DNA of 64,000 nucleotides from Streptomyces europaeiscabiei (GTDB lineage: Bacteria > Actinomycetota > Actinomycetes > Streptomycetales > Streptomycetaceae), in the NCBI RefSeq assembly GCF_001550375.1, contig NZ_LRTR01000829.1, positions 1 to 64,000 on the forward strand. The letters run 5' to 3'. Positions 45,907 to 55,606 of this stretch are shown here, in pieces; the stretch's first letter is position 1; each line of letters begins with the position of its first letter. A program made the translations under genes and the position numbers. Below the pieces are notes generated by a model. That model was not told where the DNA came from. It made no database searches and worked only from the letters and a program-made list of their open reading frames with translations.

Positions 45907-46860
45907 ATGTACTCCATCGGTCCGCTGACCGTCGCCCCCGGCGAGCGCGCCCAGGGTCTGATCCCCGTCGGCACCAGCAGCTACGGCGTTGAGCTCGGCA
46001 TACCTCTGATCGTCGTCAACGGCACCGAGGACGGCCCGGTCCTGTGCGTGGACGCGGGCGTGCACGGCGACGAGTACGACGGCCAGGAGGCCATCCGCCG
46101 CGTCCTCGCCGAGATCGACCCTGCCACCCTGCGCGGCACTGTCGTCGGCATCCCCTGTATGAACACCCCCGCCTTCGAGGCGGCCGCCCGCGCCAGCGGC
46201 CTTGACCACCTGAACCTCAACCGGATCTTCCCCGGCGACGCGGAGGGCTCGTACTCCCAGCGTCTGGCCGCCACCTTCGTCGAGCAGGTCGTCCCCGCCG
46301 TCGATGCCGTGGTCGACCTGCACACCGGCGGCGCCTACGGCGAGATCGCCCCGCTGGTCATCCTCCAGGGAGGATACGAGGACCTGGCGACGGACATCGC
46401 CCTCGCCGCCGGGCACGAACTGGTCTGGAAGGGCGGCAAGTGGGGCGGCACGATCCGCCACCCCGTCCTCGAGGCCGGCAAGCCCGCCATCACCATCGAA
46501 TGCGGTGGCGCCACGTACCGCGAGGTCAACGTCGCGCACCACATGAACTCGATCCGCAACATCATGCGCCGACTCCGCATGACCGACGGCGAGGCGGAGC
46601 TGCGGGACTCCTACACGACGGTCTCCGGCACCTTCGCCCGCTCCGCCGCCGGCGGCTTCTTCGTCGCTCACGCCGAGCCGGGGGAGAACTGCAAGGAGGG
46701 CGACCTGATCGCCACCATCACCGACCACTACGGCAACACCCTCGAAGAGGTGTCGGCCCCGCAGGACGGCATCGTGCTCTGGGTCCGCCGCATCCGGACC
46801 GTGCGCCCCGGCGACGAAGTAGTCATCTTCGGTGCCGTTGAAGGGGAGATCCGGCCGTGA
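45907..46860 (+). CDS. AstE/AspA-family zinc deacylase 2
   Basis: 317 residues. The metal ligands are in GVHGDE (His53, Glu56) and DLHTGG (His139), and the catalytic Glu in ITIECGG. It has the same fold and length as deacylase 1 but only moderate similarity, so the two probably act on different acyl groups or positions. The ATG at 45907 follows GGAAAGGAACC. The stop overlaps the aldehyde dehydrogenase GTG by four bases. A deacylase followed directly by an aldehyde dehydrogenase is also the order in ectoine catabolism (DoeB-DoeC), though the ectoine hydrolase and aminotransferase are absent here. Confidence 0.85.
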   Translation: MYSIGPLTVAPGERAQGLIPVGTSSYGVELGIPLIVVNGTEDGPVLCVDAGVHGDEYDGQEAIRRVLAEIDPATLRGTVVGIPCMNTPAFEAAARASGLDHLNLNRIFPGDAEGSYSQRLAATFVEQVVPAVDAVVDLHTGGAYGEIAPLVILQGGYEDLATDIALAAGHELVWKGGKWGGTIRHPVLEAGKPAITIECGGATYREVNVAHHMNSIRNIMRRLRMTDGEAELRDSYTTVSGTFARSAAGGFFVAHAEPGENCKEGDLIATITDHYGNTLEEVSAPQDGIVLWVRRIRTVRPGDEVVIFGAVEGEIRP

Positions 46861-48320
46861 CCAGCGAACGAGAGCAGACAAGGCACATGGACCTGCTGAT
46901 CGACGGCAAGCAGGTGCCGGCCGCTGACGGCCGCACGCTCACCGCAGTCGACCCGTCGAACGGCACGGCCATCACCGAGGTCGCGCTGGCCGGCAAGGCG
47001 GACGTGGACCAGGCCGTAGCGGCGGCGCGCGCGGCCTTCACGGCACCCGAATGGGCCGCGATGCGCGCCGCCGACCGGGGCAGACTGCTCTACCGGATCG
47101 CCGAGGCGATCCGCGACCAGGGCGAACGGCTGGCCCGCCTGGAGAGCCAGGACGTCGGCAAGCCGCTCAGCCAGGCCCAGCGGGACGTGGAGGCCGCCGC
47201 CCGCTACTTCGAGTTCTACGCCGGTGTCGCCGACAAGCTCGGCGGCACGACCATCCCGCTCGGCCCCGGTCTGATCGACTACACCGTCCGTGAGCCGATC
47301 GGTGTCTCCGGCCAGATCATCCCGTTCAACTACCCACTGCAGAACACCGCTCGGGGCTCCGCTCCGGCATTGGCCGCAGGCTGCACGGTGGTCCTCAAGC
47401 CCTCCCCGGAGGCACCTCTCACCCCGCTGGAGATCGGCAGGATCGCCCTGGAGTGCGGCCTCCCGCCCGGTGTTTTGAACGTCGTCCCCGGCGATGCTGA
47501 GACGGGCGCGGCCCTGGCCGGCCACCCCGGCATCGACCAGGTCACCTTCACCGGCTCGGTGCCGACCGGCATCAAGGTCGCCCAGGCCGCCGCCGCCAAC
47601 GTGGTGCCCTCCGTGACGGAGCTGGGCGGCAAGTCCCCGGTCGTCGTCTTCGCCGACGCCGACTTCGACCTGGCGCTGGCAGCCGTGGCCGCCTCCGCGT
47701 TCGGTAACGCCGGGCAGACCTGCTCGGCCGGTACACGGCTGCTGCTCCAGCGCGGCGCCGAGGAGTTCCTGGACAAGCTCGTCGCACACGCTGCCTCCCT
47801 GCGTATCGGCCCGGGTCTCACCGACCCGGATGTCGGCCCGCTCGTCGCCGCGCGGCAACGGGACCGAGTCCTTGGCTATCTGGAACTGGCGCGGGAGGAG
47901 GGCGCCGTTGTGCGGGCCGGCGGAGGCGCCCCTGCGGACCCTGAGCTGGCCGACGGGTACTACGTCGAGCCGACCGTGCTGACCGGACTGGACAACCAGG
48001 CCCGTTGCGCGCGTGAGGAGATCTTCGGTCCTGTCGTCACCGTCATCGAGTTCGACGACGCGGCCGAGGCCTTGGAGATCGCCAACGACAGTCCGTACGG
48101 CCTCGCTTCCTATGTGTGGACCCGCGACATCGACAAGGCCATGCGTCTGGCCGAGGGCATCCGGGCCGGTCAGGTCTTCGTCAACGCCACCGGTGTCGGC
48201 ACGGGCGTCGAGCTTCCCTTCGGTGGCTACAAGCACAGCGGTTGGGGCCGGGAGAAGGGCATCGAGGGCCTGTCCAGCTACCTGCAGACGAAGAACGTCT
48301 GCATCGGATTCCGGAACTGA
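46857..48320 (+). CDS. NAD(P)-dependent aldehyde dehydrogenase 1
   Basis: 487 residues, full family length. [12 protein letters not shown] lines the nucleotide pocket, the general base is Glu255 in TELGGKSP, and the nucleophile is Cys289 in GQTCSAG. The C-terminal [17 protein letters not shown] segment closes the family signature. It converts an aldehyde, probably an amino- or betaine-type aldehyde released by the oxidases, to the acid. The GTG start at 46857 is coupled to the deacylase; an ATG ten codons later (46887) is an alternative. Confidence 0.9.
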   Translation: MTSEREQTRHMDLLIDGKQVPAADGRTLTAVDPSNGTAITEVALAGKADVDQAVAAARAAFTAPEWAAMRAADRGRLLYRIAEAIRDQGERLARLESQDVGKPLSQAQRDVEAAARYFEFYAGVADKLGGTTIPLGPGLIDYTVREPIGVSGQIIPFNYPLQNTARGSAPALAAGCTVVLKPSPEAPLTPLEIGRIALECGLPPGVLNVVPGDAETGAALAGHPGIDQVTFTGSVPTGIKVAQAAAANVVPSVTELGGKSPVVVFADADFDLALAAVAASAFGNAGQTCSAGTRLLLQRGAEEFLDKLVAHAASLRIGPGLTDPDVGPLVAARQRDRVLGYLELAREEGAVVRAGGGAPADPELADGYYVEPTVLTGLDNQARCAREEIFGPVVTVIEFDDAAEALEIANDSPYGLASYVWTRDIDKAMRLAEGIRAGQVFVNATGVGTGVELPFGGYKHSGWGREKGIEGLSSYLQTKNVCIGFRN

Positions 48321-48322
48321 GC

Positions 48323-49261
48323 ATGAGGTACCGCCTCATCGGAGAGCGGGGCCCGACCGTGTCGGTGGTCGGCGTGGGCGGCAACAACTTCGGCAGCCGC
48401 CTCGACAAGGACGGTACGAAGGCCGTCGTCCAGGCCGCCCTCGACGCGGGCATCACACTGTTCGACACCGCCGACGTGTACGGCGGACTCGGCAAGGGCG
48501 GCGGCTCACGCGGCGACGGCGAACGCCTCCTCGGCGCCGCCCTCAAGGGCCACCGTGACGACGTCGTCCTCGCCACGAAGTTCGGTATGCAGATGAGTAC
48601 CGAGGCCGACCTGTACGGCCGGCGCGGCGCCGGCCCCTACATCCGGTACGCCGTCGAGGCCTCCCTGCGACGCCTCGGCACCGACCGGATCGACCTGTAC
48701 CAGTACCACGAGACCGACGGCGTCACCCCGCTTCAGGAGACGGTCACCGTGCTGGAACAACTCGTGGCCGAGGGCAAGATCCGGTACCTCGGGTGCTCCA
48801 ACCTTCCGGCCGAGCAGCTCACCGGTGCCTTCGTCTCGAGCCAGGCCCGCTATCACCTGCTCGACCGGAAGGCCGAGAACGACCTGATCCCTGCCTGCCT
48901 GCGCCACGGCGTGGGCTTCCTGCCCTACTACCCGCTGGCCAACGGCCTGCTCAGCGGCAAGTACCGGCGCGGCGAGGAACCACCGCCCGGCAGCAGGCTG
49001 TCCTGGCGGCAGGGCTGGCTCACCGACGCCGCCCTCGACCGAGTCGAGGCCCTCACCGCGTACGCCGTCGAGCGCGGCCTGACCCTCCTCCAGGTCGCCG
49101 TGGGCGCCCTGGCCGCGCTCCCCGCAGTCGCCTCCATGATCTGCGGCTCCATGACTCCCCAGCAGGTCACGGCCAACGCGGCGGCGGCCGGCTGGGTCCC
49201 CGACGCGGCCGACCTGGCCGCACTCGACGCGATCGTCGCCCCCGGCGAGCGCATCGTCTAA
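48323..49261 (+). CDS. Aldo/keto reductase
   Basis: 312 residues starting at ATG 48323, two bases after the aldehyde dehydrogenase stop. It shows the AKR tetrad in order: Asp and Tyr in FDTADVYGG, Lys in ATKFGMQM, and His in YQYHETD. An NADPH-binding LTLLQVAVGALAA helix and CGSMTPQQVTANAAAA follow. It would reduce a carbonyl intermediate or oxidise an alcohol. The substrate is unknown. Confidence 0.87.
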   Translation: MRYRLIGERGPTVSVVGVGGNNFGSRLDKDGTKAVVQAALDAGITLFDTADVYGGLGKGGGSRGDGERLLGAALKGHRDDVVLATKFGMQMSTEADLYGRRGAGPYIRYAVEASLRRLGTDRIDLYQYHETDGVTPLQETVTVLEQLVAEGKIRYLGCSNLPAEQLTGAFVSSQARYHLLDRKAENDLIPACLRHGVGFLPYYPLANGLLSGKYRRGEEPPPGSRLSWRQGWLTDAALDRVEALTAYAVERGLTLLQVAVGALAALPAVASMICGSMTPQQVTANAAAAGWVPDAADLAALDAIVAPGERIV

Positions 49262-49300
49262 AGCCCAGCTCTTCGACATCCGCGAATCGAGGCTGCACCC

Positions 49301-49972
49301 GTGCGAGAGATCGTCACCTTCGATGCCTACGGCACCCTGATCGACTTCCAGCTCGGCCCCACCACCCTGAAAATCCTTGCCGACTCCGGCCGGCTGGACC
49401 TGGACAACCTGGACGTCGACGAGTTCCTCGACGACTTGCGCGTCATGCGCTTCCAGGCCGTCCTGGAGGCCTACCGCCCCTACCACGAGATCCTGCACTC
49501 CAGCCTGCGCAACGCCATGCGCCTGCACGGCCTGGAGTACCGCGAGTGCGACGGCGACGCCCTCGTCGAGGCCGTCCCCACCTTCGGCCCCTTTCCGGAG
49601 GTCCCCGACGCCCTGCGACAGCTGAAGACCAAGTACGAGATCGCCATCATCTCCAACACCAACGACAACCTGATCGCACGCAACGTCGAGAACATCGGCG
49701 TCGAGTTCGACCACGTCATCACCGCCCAGCAGGCCGGTGCCTACAAGCCCGACCGGCAGACCTTCGAGCACGCCTTCCACGCCATCGGTGTCGAGCCGTC
49801 CCAGATCATCCACACCGCCCAGGGCTGGGAGTACGACCTCATCCCCACCCGCGGGCTCGGCCTCAAGCGCCGCGTGTGGATCAACCGCTACGGCCGCCCG
49901 GGCAGCGCCGACTACCAGCCCTACGACGAGCTGCCCGACCTGACGGAACTGCCGAAGCTGCTCGGCTGCTGA
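49301..49972 (+). CDS. HAD hydrolase, type II haloacid-dehalogenase-like
   Basis: 223 residues beginning REIVTFDAYGTLIDF, where Asp8 is the nucleophile of the DxYGTL motif specific to L-2-haloacid dehalogenases. Motif II is ISNTNDN and the Lys lies in AYKPDRQTFEHA. The last motif, HTAQGWEYDLIP, keeps the acidic residue. Members act either as dehalogenases or as phosphatases on small acids; here a phosphatase or C-O/C-N hydrolytic role is equally possible. GTG 49301 is 39 bases after the reductase. Confidence 0.82.
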   Translation: MREIVTFDAYGTLIDFQLGPTTLKILADSGRLDLDNLDVDEFLDDLRVMRFQAVLEAYRPYHEILHSSLRNAMRLHGLEYRECDGDALVEAVPTFGPFPEVPDALRQLKTKYEIAIISNTNDNLIARNVENIGVEFDHVITAQQAGAYKPDRQTFEHAFHAIGVEPSQIIHTAQGWEYDLIPTRGLGLKRRVWINRYGRPGSADYQPYDELPDLTELPKLLGC

Positions 49973-50134
49973 CCCGCGGCGACACGGCGCCACAGCACCC
50001 ACGTCGGCGGTGAGGCTGCGGGGACGTGTCCGCAAACGGTCACGGGGATGTCGTCACGGGGGCCGATTACGCAGTGATGCTGCCGCCCTTCCACCCATGC
50101 CTGAAGTGCTCCGAGAAAGGAGGCCCCTCCCGCC

Positions 50135-51547
50135 ATGACCGCCTCAGTCACCCGCAGCGAACACGACCTGCTCGGAGACCGGGACGTCCCCTCCGACGCG
50201 TACTGGGGCATTCACACCCTGCGCGCCACCGAGAACTTCCCCATCACCGGCACTCCGATCTCCGCCCACCCGCATCTGATCGACGCCCTGGCCGCGGTCA
50301 AGGAGGCCGCCGCCCTCGCCAACGAGGAACTGGGCCTGTTGGAGCCGCGAAAGGCGAGCGCGATCGTCGAGGCGTGCCGGGAGATCCGCGCGGGCAAGCT
50401 GCACGAGCAGTTCGTGGTGGACGTCATCCAGGGTGGTGCGGGGACCTCGACGAACATGAACGCCAACGAGGTGATCGCGAACCGGGCGCTGGAGCTCCTG
50501 GGCCACGGGAAGGGCCGGTACCGGCACCTGCACCCCAACGAGGACGTCAACCTCGGTCAGTCGACCAACGACGTCTACCCGACCGCCGTCAAGGTCGCGA
50601 CGGTGTTCGCGGTGCATGAGCTGCTCCAGGCGATGACCGTGCTGCAGGAGGCTTTCGCCCGCAAGGCGGTCGAGTTCCGCGATGTGCTGAAGATGGGCCG
50701 TACGCAGTTGCAGGACGCGGTGCCGATGACGCTCGGGCAGGAGTTCTCCGCGTACGCCGTGATGATCGAGGAGGACCGCAGCCGCCTCGCGGAGGCGGTC
50801 GAGCTGATCCATGAGATCAACCTCGGCGCCACCGCGATCGGTACGGGCCTCAACGCCCCCGCCGGATACGCCGAGTCGGCCCGCCGTCACCTTTCCACGA
50901 TCACCGGGCTGCCGCTGGTCACCGCCGCCAACCTGGTCGAAGCCACCCAGGACTGCGGGGCGTTCGTCCAGATGTCCGGGGTGCTGAAGCGGGTCGCGGT
51001 CAAGCTCTCGAAGAGCTGCAACGACCTGCGGCTGCTGTCGTCGGGGCCGCGCGCCGGGCTCGGCGAGATCAACCTGCCGCCGGTGCAGGCAGGTTCGTCG
51101 ATCATGCCGGGCAAGGTGAACCCGGTGATCCCCGAGGTCGTCAACCAGGTCGCCTTCGAGGTGATCGGCAACGACGTCACCATCACCATGGCCGCCGAGG
51201 CCGGACAGCTCCAGCTCAACGCCTTCGAGCCGATCATCCTGCACTCCCTGTCGGAGTCCATCGCCCACCTGCGCGCCGCCTGCCTCACCCTCGCCGAGCG
51301 CTGCGTGAACGGCATCACCGCCAACACGGAGGCGCTGCGCGCGAGCGTGGAGAACTCCATCGGCCTGGTCACCGCCCTCAACCCGCACATCGGATACACG
51401 GCCGCCACCGACATCGCCAAGGAAGCACTCGCCACCGGCCGCGGCGTCGCCGAACTCGTCCTGGAAAGAGGACTGTTGTCTGTTGAGACGCTCGCGGACC
51501 TGCTGCAGCCCGAAACCGTCGCAGGCCGCGGCCAGGTGCTGGCCTGA
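50135..51547 (+). CDS. Aspartate ammonia-lyase (aspartase)
   Basis: 470 residues, the normal length. It catalyses L-aspartate to fumarate plus ammonia. The superfamily signature GSSIMPGKVNP covers residues 320-330, with the catalytic Ser in the flexible loop. GRTQLQDAVPMTLGQEF around 188-204 carries the Gln that separates aspartase from fumarase, which has GRTHLQDA. STNDVYPTA at 143-151 binds the substrate carboxylate. ATG 50135 has a strong GAAAGGAGG site. The 162-base gap before it may hold its own promoter. It gives the island an exit into the citric-acid cycle. Confidence 0.9.
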   Translation: MTASVTRSEHDLLGDRDVPSDAYWGIHTLRATENFPITGTPISAHPHLIDALAAVKEAAALANEELGLLEPRKASAIVEACREIRAGKLHEQFVVDVIQGGAGTSTNMNANEVIANRALELLGHGKGRYRHLHPNEDVNLGQSTNDVYPTAVKVATVFAVHELLQAMTVLQEAFARKAVEFRDVLKMGRTQLQDAVPMTLGQEFSAYAVMIEEDRSRLAEAVELIHEINLGATAIGTGLNAPAGYAESARRHLSTITGLPLVTAANLVEATQDCGAFVQMSGVLKRVAVKLSKSCNDLRLLSSGPRAGLGEINLPPVQAGSSIMPGKVNPVIPEVVNQVAFEVIGNDVTITMAAEAGQLQLNAFEPIILHSLSESIAHLRAACLTLAERCVNGITANTEALRASVENSIGLVTALNPHIGYTAATDIAKEALATGRGVAELVLERGLLSVETLADLLQPETVAGRGQVLA

Positions 51548-51600
51548 ACAGACAGCCCACGCTCGACGACGAAACCACCACTTCTTGGATCGGAACGAAC

Positions 51601-52335
51601 ATGAGACTCCAGGACGTCAACGCCGTGATCACCGGTGCATCAAGTGGGATCGGTCAGGCTGTGGCCTCCCATTTCCGCCGGGAGGGGGCGAATCTCCTGC
51701 TGACCGGACGGCGGCCCGAGCTGCCCGAAAACCATCCGGAGGACCTCTACCTCCCGGGCGACCTCAACGACGAGGCTTTCGTCTGCGAGCTCGCCGACCG
51801 AGCAGCGAACCACCTGGGCGACGTGGGAGTGGTCGTCCTCTGCCATGGACTGCAGGCCTCCAGCCCGCTCGAAGAGATGACCTACGACGCCGCGCGCGAC
51901 GTGCTCCACGGCAACCTGCTCAGCGCGTTCCTGGTCATGAAACACCTGATGCCGCTGGCTCCCGAGCCGGGAGCGTCGATCGTGTGCGTCAGCTCGCGCC
52001 TCGGCATGGTCGGCATGCCGAACCAGACCCTGTACTCCGCAGCCAAGGGCGGCCTCATCGCACTCGCGCGCGGCGCTGCCATGGAATGGGCCTCCCACAA
52101 CATCCGCGTCAACGTGGTGGCGCCAGGTCTGACCGCGACGCCGATCATCGAGGCTTCGTTCCAGCGACGTCCGGATCCCGCTGCCTACCGGCGCGTGAGG
52201 GAGGACTCCATCCCGCTCCGCCGGCTTGCCACCCCCGAAGAGGTCGCCGACGCGGTCCTCTTCCTCGCCTGCCCCGAGTCGTCATACGTCACCGGCGCCG
52301 TGCTTCCCGTGGACGGCGGCTACACGGCGTTCTGA
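51601..52335 (+). CDS. Short-chain dehydrogenase/reductase
   Basis: 244 residues with the cofactor motif TGASSGIGQA at 11-20 and the catalytic Ser131, Tyr145 and Lys149 (SSRLG, YSAAK). The RRPE that follows the second strand (residues 37-40) suggests a preference for NADP. The C-terminal GAVLPVDGGYTAF is the classical ending of FabG-like enzymes. It lies 53 bases after aspartase and probably ends that transcript. The substrate is unknown, perhaps a hydroxy acid of the same route. Confidence 0.88.
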   Translation: MRLQDVNAVITGASSGIGQAVASHFRREGANLLLTGRRPELPENHPEDLYLPGDLNDEAFVCELADRAANHLGDVGVVVLCHGLQASSPLEEMTYDAARDVLHGNLLSAFLVMKHLMPLAPEPGASIVCVSSRLGMVGMPNQTLYSAAKGGLIALARGAAMEWASHNIRVNVVAPGLTATPIIEASFQRRPDPAAYRRVREDSIPLRRLATPEEVADAVLFLACPESSYVTGAVLPVDGGYTAF

Positions 52336-52379
52336 ATACGCCTGTCCCCAATACACCGGAATCGTGTCCTGGGAATGCC

Positions 52380-53273
52380 CTAGGAATCGTTCTCGAGCTG
52401 GCTCGTCTGGGCCCGCAGCCATGCCGTCAGCCGGTGGACGCGTCCGTCTTGCTCGGGTGATTGACGGCTGAGGAGGTGGTAGCTGGTGCCGTCGGGGACG
52501 AACCCGAAGGGTGCGACGAGTTGCCCTCGCTCCAGGTCGTCGCGGGCAACGGCATACGGGGCGATCGCGACCCCGACGCCTGCCGCGGCCGCCTGGAGGG
52601 TCAGGTAGAAGTGTTCAAGGGTCTGCTGGGAGGCGGGCTCTGCTTCCATGCCGGTGATACGCCGCCAGTCGTCCCACGCCCGCGGACGTGTGTCGGTGTG
52701 CAGAAGGACTACCTGCGACACACTGGCGGAGCCGGTCAGGCGGGCCGCGAGATCGGGTCGGCAGACGGGGCCGATCCGCTCTGCGAACAGGCGGGTCCGG
52801 CTCGCCTCTTCGGGGAACGGGAAGTCGTCCCGGCGGATCGCGAGGTCGATGTCGTCCCGCTCGAAGAAGACGGGGCCGCCGCCCGCGGACAGGTGGACGG
52901 CGACGTCCGGCACGTTCACGGCCAGATCGGGAAGCCGGGGAATGAGCCATCGCATCAGGAGTGTGGGCTCACACGAGAGGGTGAGCGGTCCTGCGGGTGT
53001 GCGGTGTGTGATCTGCCGGGCTGCCGCATCGAGCTGATCGAGTGCGTCCCGCACGACGGCCGCCAGCTGGCGTGCCTGTGGGGTCGGGTGCAGGGCGCGT
53101 GTCTGCCGCTCGAACAGTGATATTCCAAGGGACCGTTCCAGGTTCTGGATCTGTCGGCTCACCGCGCCGTGCGTGACGTGCAGTTCCTGTGCCGCCGCGG
53201 TCATGCTCGCGTGCCGGACGGTCGCCTCGAAGGGCAGCAGAGTATTCAGAGGAGGAAGGTCCGGCCATCGCAT
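52380..53273 (-). CDS. LysR-family regulator, GcvA type
   Basis: 297 residues. The N-terminal helix-turn-helix (MTAAAQELHVTHGAVSRQIQ) and the opening PPLNTLLPFEATVRHASM belong to the GcvA branch. The effector domain spans about 95-290. It is transcribed divergently from the kinase gene with 110 bases between the starts. An inverted repeat 13 bases before its ATG (53286-53302) is its probable operator, allowing joint control of itself and the kinase operon. Confidence 0.9.
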   Translation of the reverse strand: MRWPDLPPLNTLLPFEATVRHASMTAAAQELHVTHGAVSRQIQNLERSLGISLFERQTRALHPTPQARQLAAVVRDALDQLDAAARQITHRTPAGPLTLSCEPTLLMRWLIPRLPDLAVNVPDVAVHLSAGGGPVFFERDDIDLAIRRDDFPFPEEASRTRLFAERIGPVCRPDLAARLTGSASVSQVVLLHTDTRPRAWDDWRRITGMEAEPASQQTLEHFYLTLQAAAAGVGVAIAPYAVARDDLERGQLVAPFGFVPDGTSYHLLSRQSPEQDGRVHRLTAWLRAQTSQLENDS

Positions 53274-53285
53274 GCGTGAATTCTA

Positions 53286-53302
53286 CTCACAGGTCTTGTG
53301 AG
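53286..53302. promoter_or_regulatory. LysR-type operator
   Basis: CTCACA, five bases, TGTGAG: a perfect interrupted palindrome between the divergent LysR and kinase genes, close to the LysR start. LysR proteins bind such partly dyad sites; binding is inferred. Confidence 0.6.
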
Positions 53303-53383
53303 AATGAATCGTTTGTCCTGCTCTTTCATCTGAATGACTATTGATCTGGTCACAGGGAAGAGCGGCTGACGGAGAGGTGGGGC

Positions 53384-54577
53384 ATGACATCCCGCAACGG
53401 CGTACGGCAGGAAATTGTCATCCTGGCGGATGACCTCACCAGCGCGGGGGACGGTGCCGGGCCGTTCCGCCAGGCAGGCCACGACGCCCGGATACTGCTC
53501 ACCACCCCAGCAAGCGTGCCGCGGCACGCCGTGGGCGTGAGCGCGGTCGACCTGGGGAGCCGGGTGCTGGACGAGGAGGCCGCCGCTTCGCGTACGTGGC
53601 GGGCGGCCCGCCTGTTCGCCGGCTCCGAGTTGCTCTTCAAAACCGTGGATTCCACCCTGCGCGGTCATGTCACGGCAGAGGTCCGGGCTGCATGGGCGGG
53701 ATCGGGGAGGCGGGCCGTCGTCATCGCTCCGGCCTTCCCCGCGGAGGGCAGAGTGACGGTGGAGGGGGTCCAGTACGTGCGGGGCGTACCGGTCCACAAG
53801 AGCGACTATGCCCGCGACCCGGTACACCCCGTGCGCTGCTCGGACCTCACCATGCTGTTCCCGAAGGCCGTTCTCGCGCTGCCGGACCGCGCAGCCGAGC
53901 TGCCCGAACTGATCGAAAACGGTGACCTGATCGTCTGCTCCGCCACCGAAGACGGCGACCTCGACAGTCTGGTGGCAGCGGTGCCGCGGCTTGACGACGT
54001 GTTGTGGGTCGGCTCCCCGGGTCTGGCGGCCGCCCTGGCCCGAAGGTGTGCACGCGCTACGGGCAGCACCGCATCACTGCCGGCCCGAGCCCGACGTCCA
54101 CTGATCGTGGTCGGCAGCACCAACCCGGCGACCCGACGGCAGTTGGCCACGCTGCACACCAGGGCGGACGCCCAGGGTGTCACCGTCAGCGCCGATCCGG
54201 CCCCGGCCGTGGAGACGCTGCGAGACCTGACGGCCCCCATCCTCACCCTGCAGACACCCGATGAACGCCACACGCCCCAGACCGCGCAAGTACTCGCCCG
54301 CTCCCAGGCAGCGGTCGTCAAGGCGCTGACCGAAGACCACACGGTCGACGCACTCGTCATCACCGGGGGAGAAACGGCCACCACCGTGCTCCAGCCCCTC
54401 GGCGCTACCGGCATCGACCTGCTCGACGAACCCGAACCCGGCGTCGTCCGTGGATCCCTGACCGGCTCACTCCCCCTTTCCGTGCTGATCAAGGCAGGCG
54501 GCTTCGGCGACGACGCCCTGCTCCTGCGCCTGTGCCACCTCATCCGACAACGCCCCGACCCAGGAGAGCACACATGA
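53384..54577 (+). CDS. Four-carbon acid-sugar kinase (DUF1537, DtnK-like)
   Basis: 397 residues. The N-terminal substrate domain has ILADDLTSAGDGAGPF, matching the ADDLTGA motif of the family, then FKTVDSTLRGHV. The C-terminal ATP domain has LVITGGETATTVL and IKAGGFGDDALLLRL. DUF1537 kinases phosphorylate D-threonate, D-erythronate or similar four-carbon acids. Coupling by an ATGA overlap to a PdxA-like gene is the arrangement reported for D-threonate breakdown (DtnK with PdxA2). The ATG at 53384 has GAGAGGTGGGG upstream. Confidence 0.87.
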   Translation: MTSRNGVRQEIVILADDLTSAGDGAGPFRQAGHDARILLTTPASVPRHAVGVSAVDLGSRVLDEEAAASRTWRAARLFAGSELLFKTVDSTLRGHVTAEVRAAWAGSGRRAVVIAPAFPAEGRVTVEGVQYVRGVPVHKSDYARDPVHPVRCSDLTMLFPKAVLALPDRAAELPELIENGDLIVCSATEDGDLDSLVAAVPRLDDVLWVGSPGLAAALARRCARATGSTASLPARARRPLIVVGSTNPATRRQLATLHTRADAQGVTVSADPAPAVETLRDLTAPILTLQTPDERHTPQTAQVLARSQAAVVKALTEDHTVDALVITGGETATTVLQPLGATGIDLLDEPEPGVVRGSLTGSLPLSVLIKAGGFGDDALLLRLCHLIRQRPDPGEHT

Positions 54578-55563
54578 CCCCGATCGCCATCACCATGGGC
54601 GACCCCTGCGGAATCGGCCCCGAGATCACCCTCAAAGCGTTCGCCGATCCCCGGCGCACCGTGCCCGTCATCGTCATCGGCGACATGGACGTCCTCGACC
54701 GCGCCAACAAGACCGCCGACACCCAGCTCGCACTCCGCCCCATCTCATCGGTCGAAGAGGCGACGTTCGCACCCGGCACGGTGGACGTCCTCGCCGAGAA
54801 CGGCCTTCCGGCCGACCTGCCCTGGGGCACACTCGACGCCCGAGCCGGAGCGGCGTCCTTCCAGTATGTCCGCCGCGGTATCCAGCTCGCGATGGCCCGC
54901 GAGGTACGGGCTTTGGTGACCGCGCCGATCAACAAGGAAGCGCTGCGGATGTCCGGCGTGCCCTTCCCCGGTCACACCGAGATCCTCGCCGACCTGTCCG
55001 GCACCACGGACTACGCGATGATGATGGCCACCGACGAACTGCGGATCGTCCTGGTCACCGTGCATCAGTCACTGCGTACCGCTATCGACGCGATCACCAC
55101 CCCGCGTGTACTCGACATCATCCGCCTCACCCACCGCACACTCCAGCGCAGCGGCCTGCCCGCCCCCCGCATCGCCGTCGCCGGCCTCAACCCCCACGCA
55201 GGGGAGAACGGCCTTTTCGGCCGCGAGGACCTGGACATCATCACCCCCGCCATCCAGGCCGCGCAGAGCGAAGGCATCCAGGCCAGCGGACCCTGGCCCG
55301 CCGACACCGTCTTCATGCGAGCCCGTGCCGGAGCCTTCGACGCCGTGGTCGCCCAGTACCACGACCAGGGCCTCATCCCCGTCAAGTACCTCGGGATCGA
55401 ACACGGCGTCAACATCACCATCGGCCTGCCGTTCGTCCGCACCAGCGTCGACCACGGCACCGCCTTCGACATCGCCGGTCTCGGCACGGCCGACCACACC
55501 AGCCTGCTCGCCGCCCTGACCCACGCCGACCGCCTGTCCTCAGGGGCACCGGGCCGCCCCTGA
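54574..55563 (+). CDS. 4-phosphothreonate dehydrogenase, PdxA2-like
   Basis: The ATG at 54574 overlaps the kinase stop and gives 329 residues. It has the PdxA landmarks: MGDPCGIGPEI at the start, INKEALRMSGVPFPGHTEIL and QYHDQGLIPVKYLG, and DHGTAFDIAGLGTAD, which supply the three metal-binding His residues. PdxA proper makes pyridoxal phosphate; PdxA2 oxidises and decarboxylates 4-phospho-D-threonate to dihydroxyacetone phosphate. Pairing with a DUF1537 kinase favours PdxA2. Confidence 0.87.
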   Translation: MTPIAITMGDPCGIGPEITLKAFADPRRTVPVIVIGDMDVLDRANKTADTQLALRPISSVEEATFAPGTVDVLAENGLPADLPWGTLDARAGAASFQYVRRGIQLAMAREVRALVTAPINKEALRMSGVPFPGHTEILADLSGTTDYAMMMATDELRIVLVTVHQSLRTAIDAITTPRVLDIIRLTHRTLQRSGLPAPRIAVAGLNPHAGENGLFGREDLDIITPAIQAAQSEGIQASGPWPADTVFMRARAGAFDAVVAQYHDQGLIPVKYLGIEHGVNITIGLPFVRTSVDHGTAFDIAGLGTADHTSLLAALTHADRLSSGAPGRP

Positions 55564-55606
55564 CCCACCGACTCACATCAGCCCCGGAAAGGAACCGAAG
55601 GACACC

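Noticed and set aside
45778-45992. A 71-codon frame starting at an ATGA overlap after permease 2
   Set aside because: It runs through the ribosome site and start of deacylase 2, has no domain, and its second half is a shadow of that gene.
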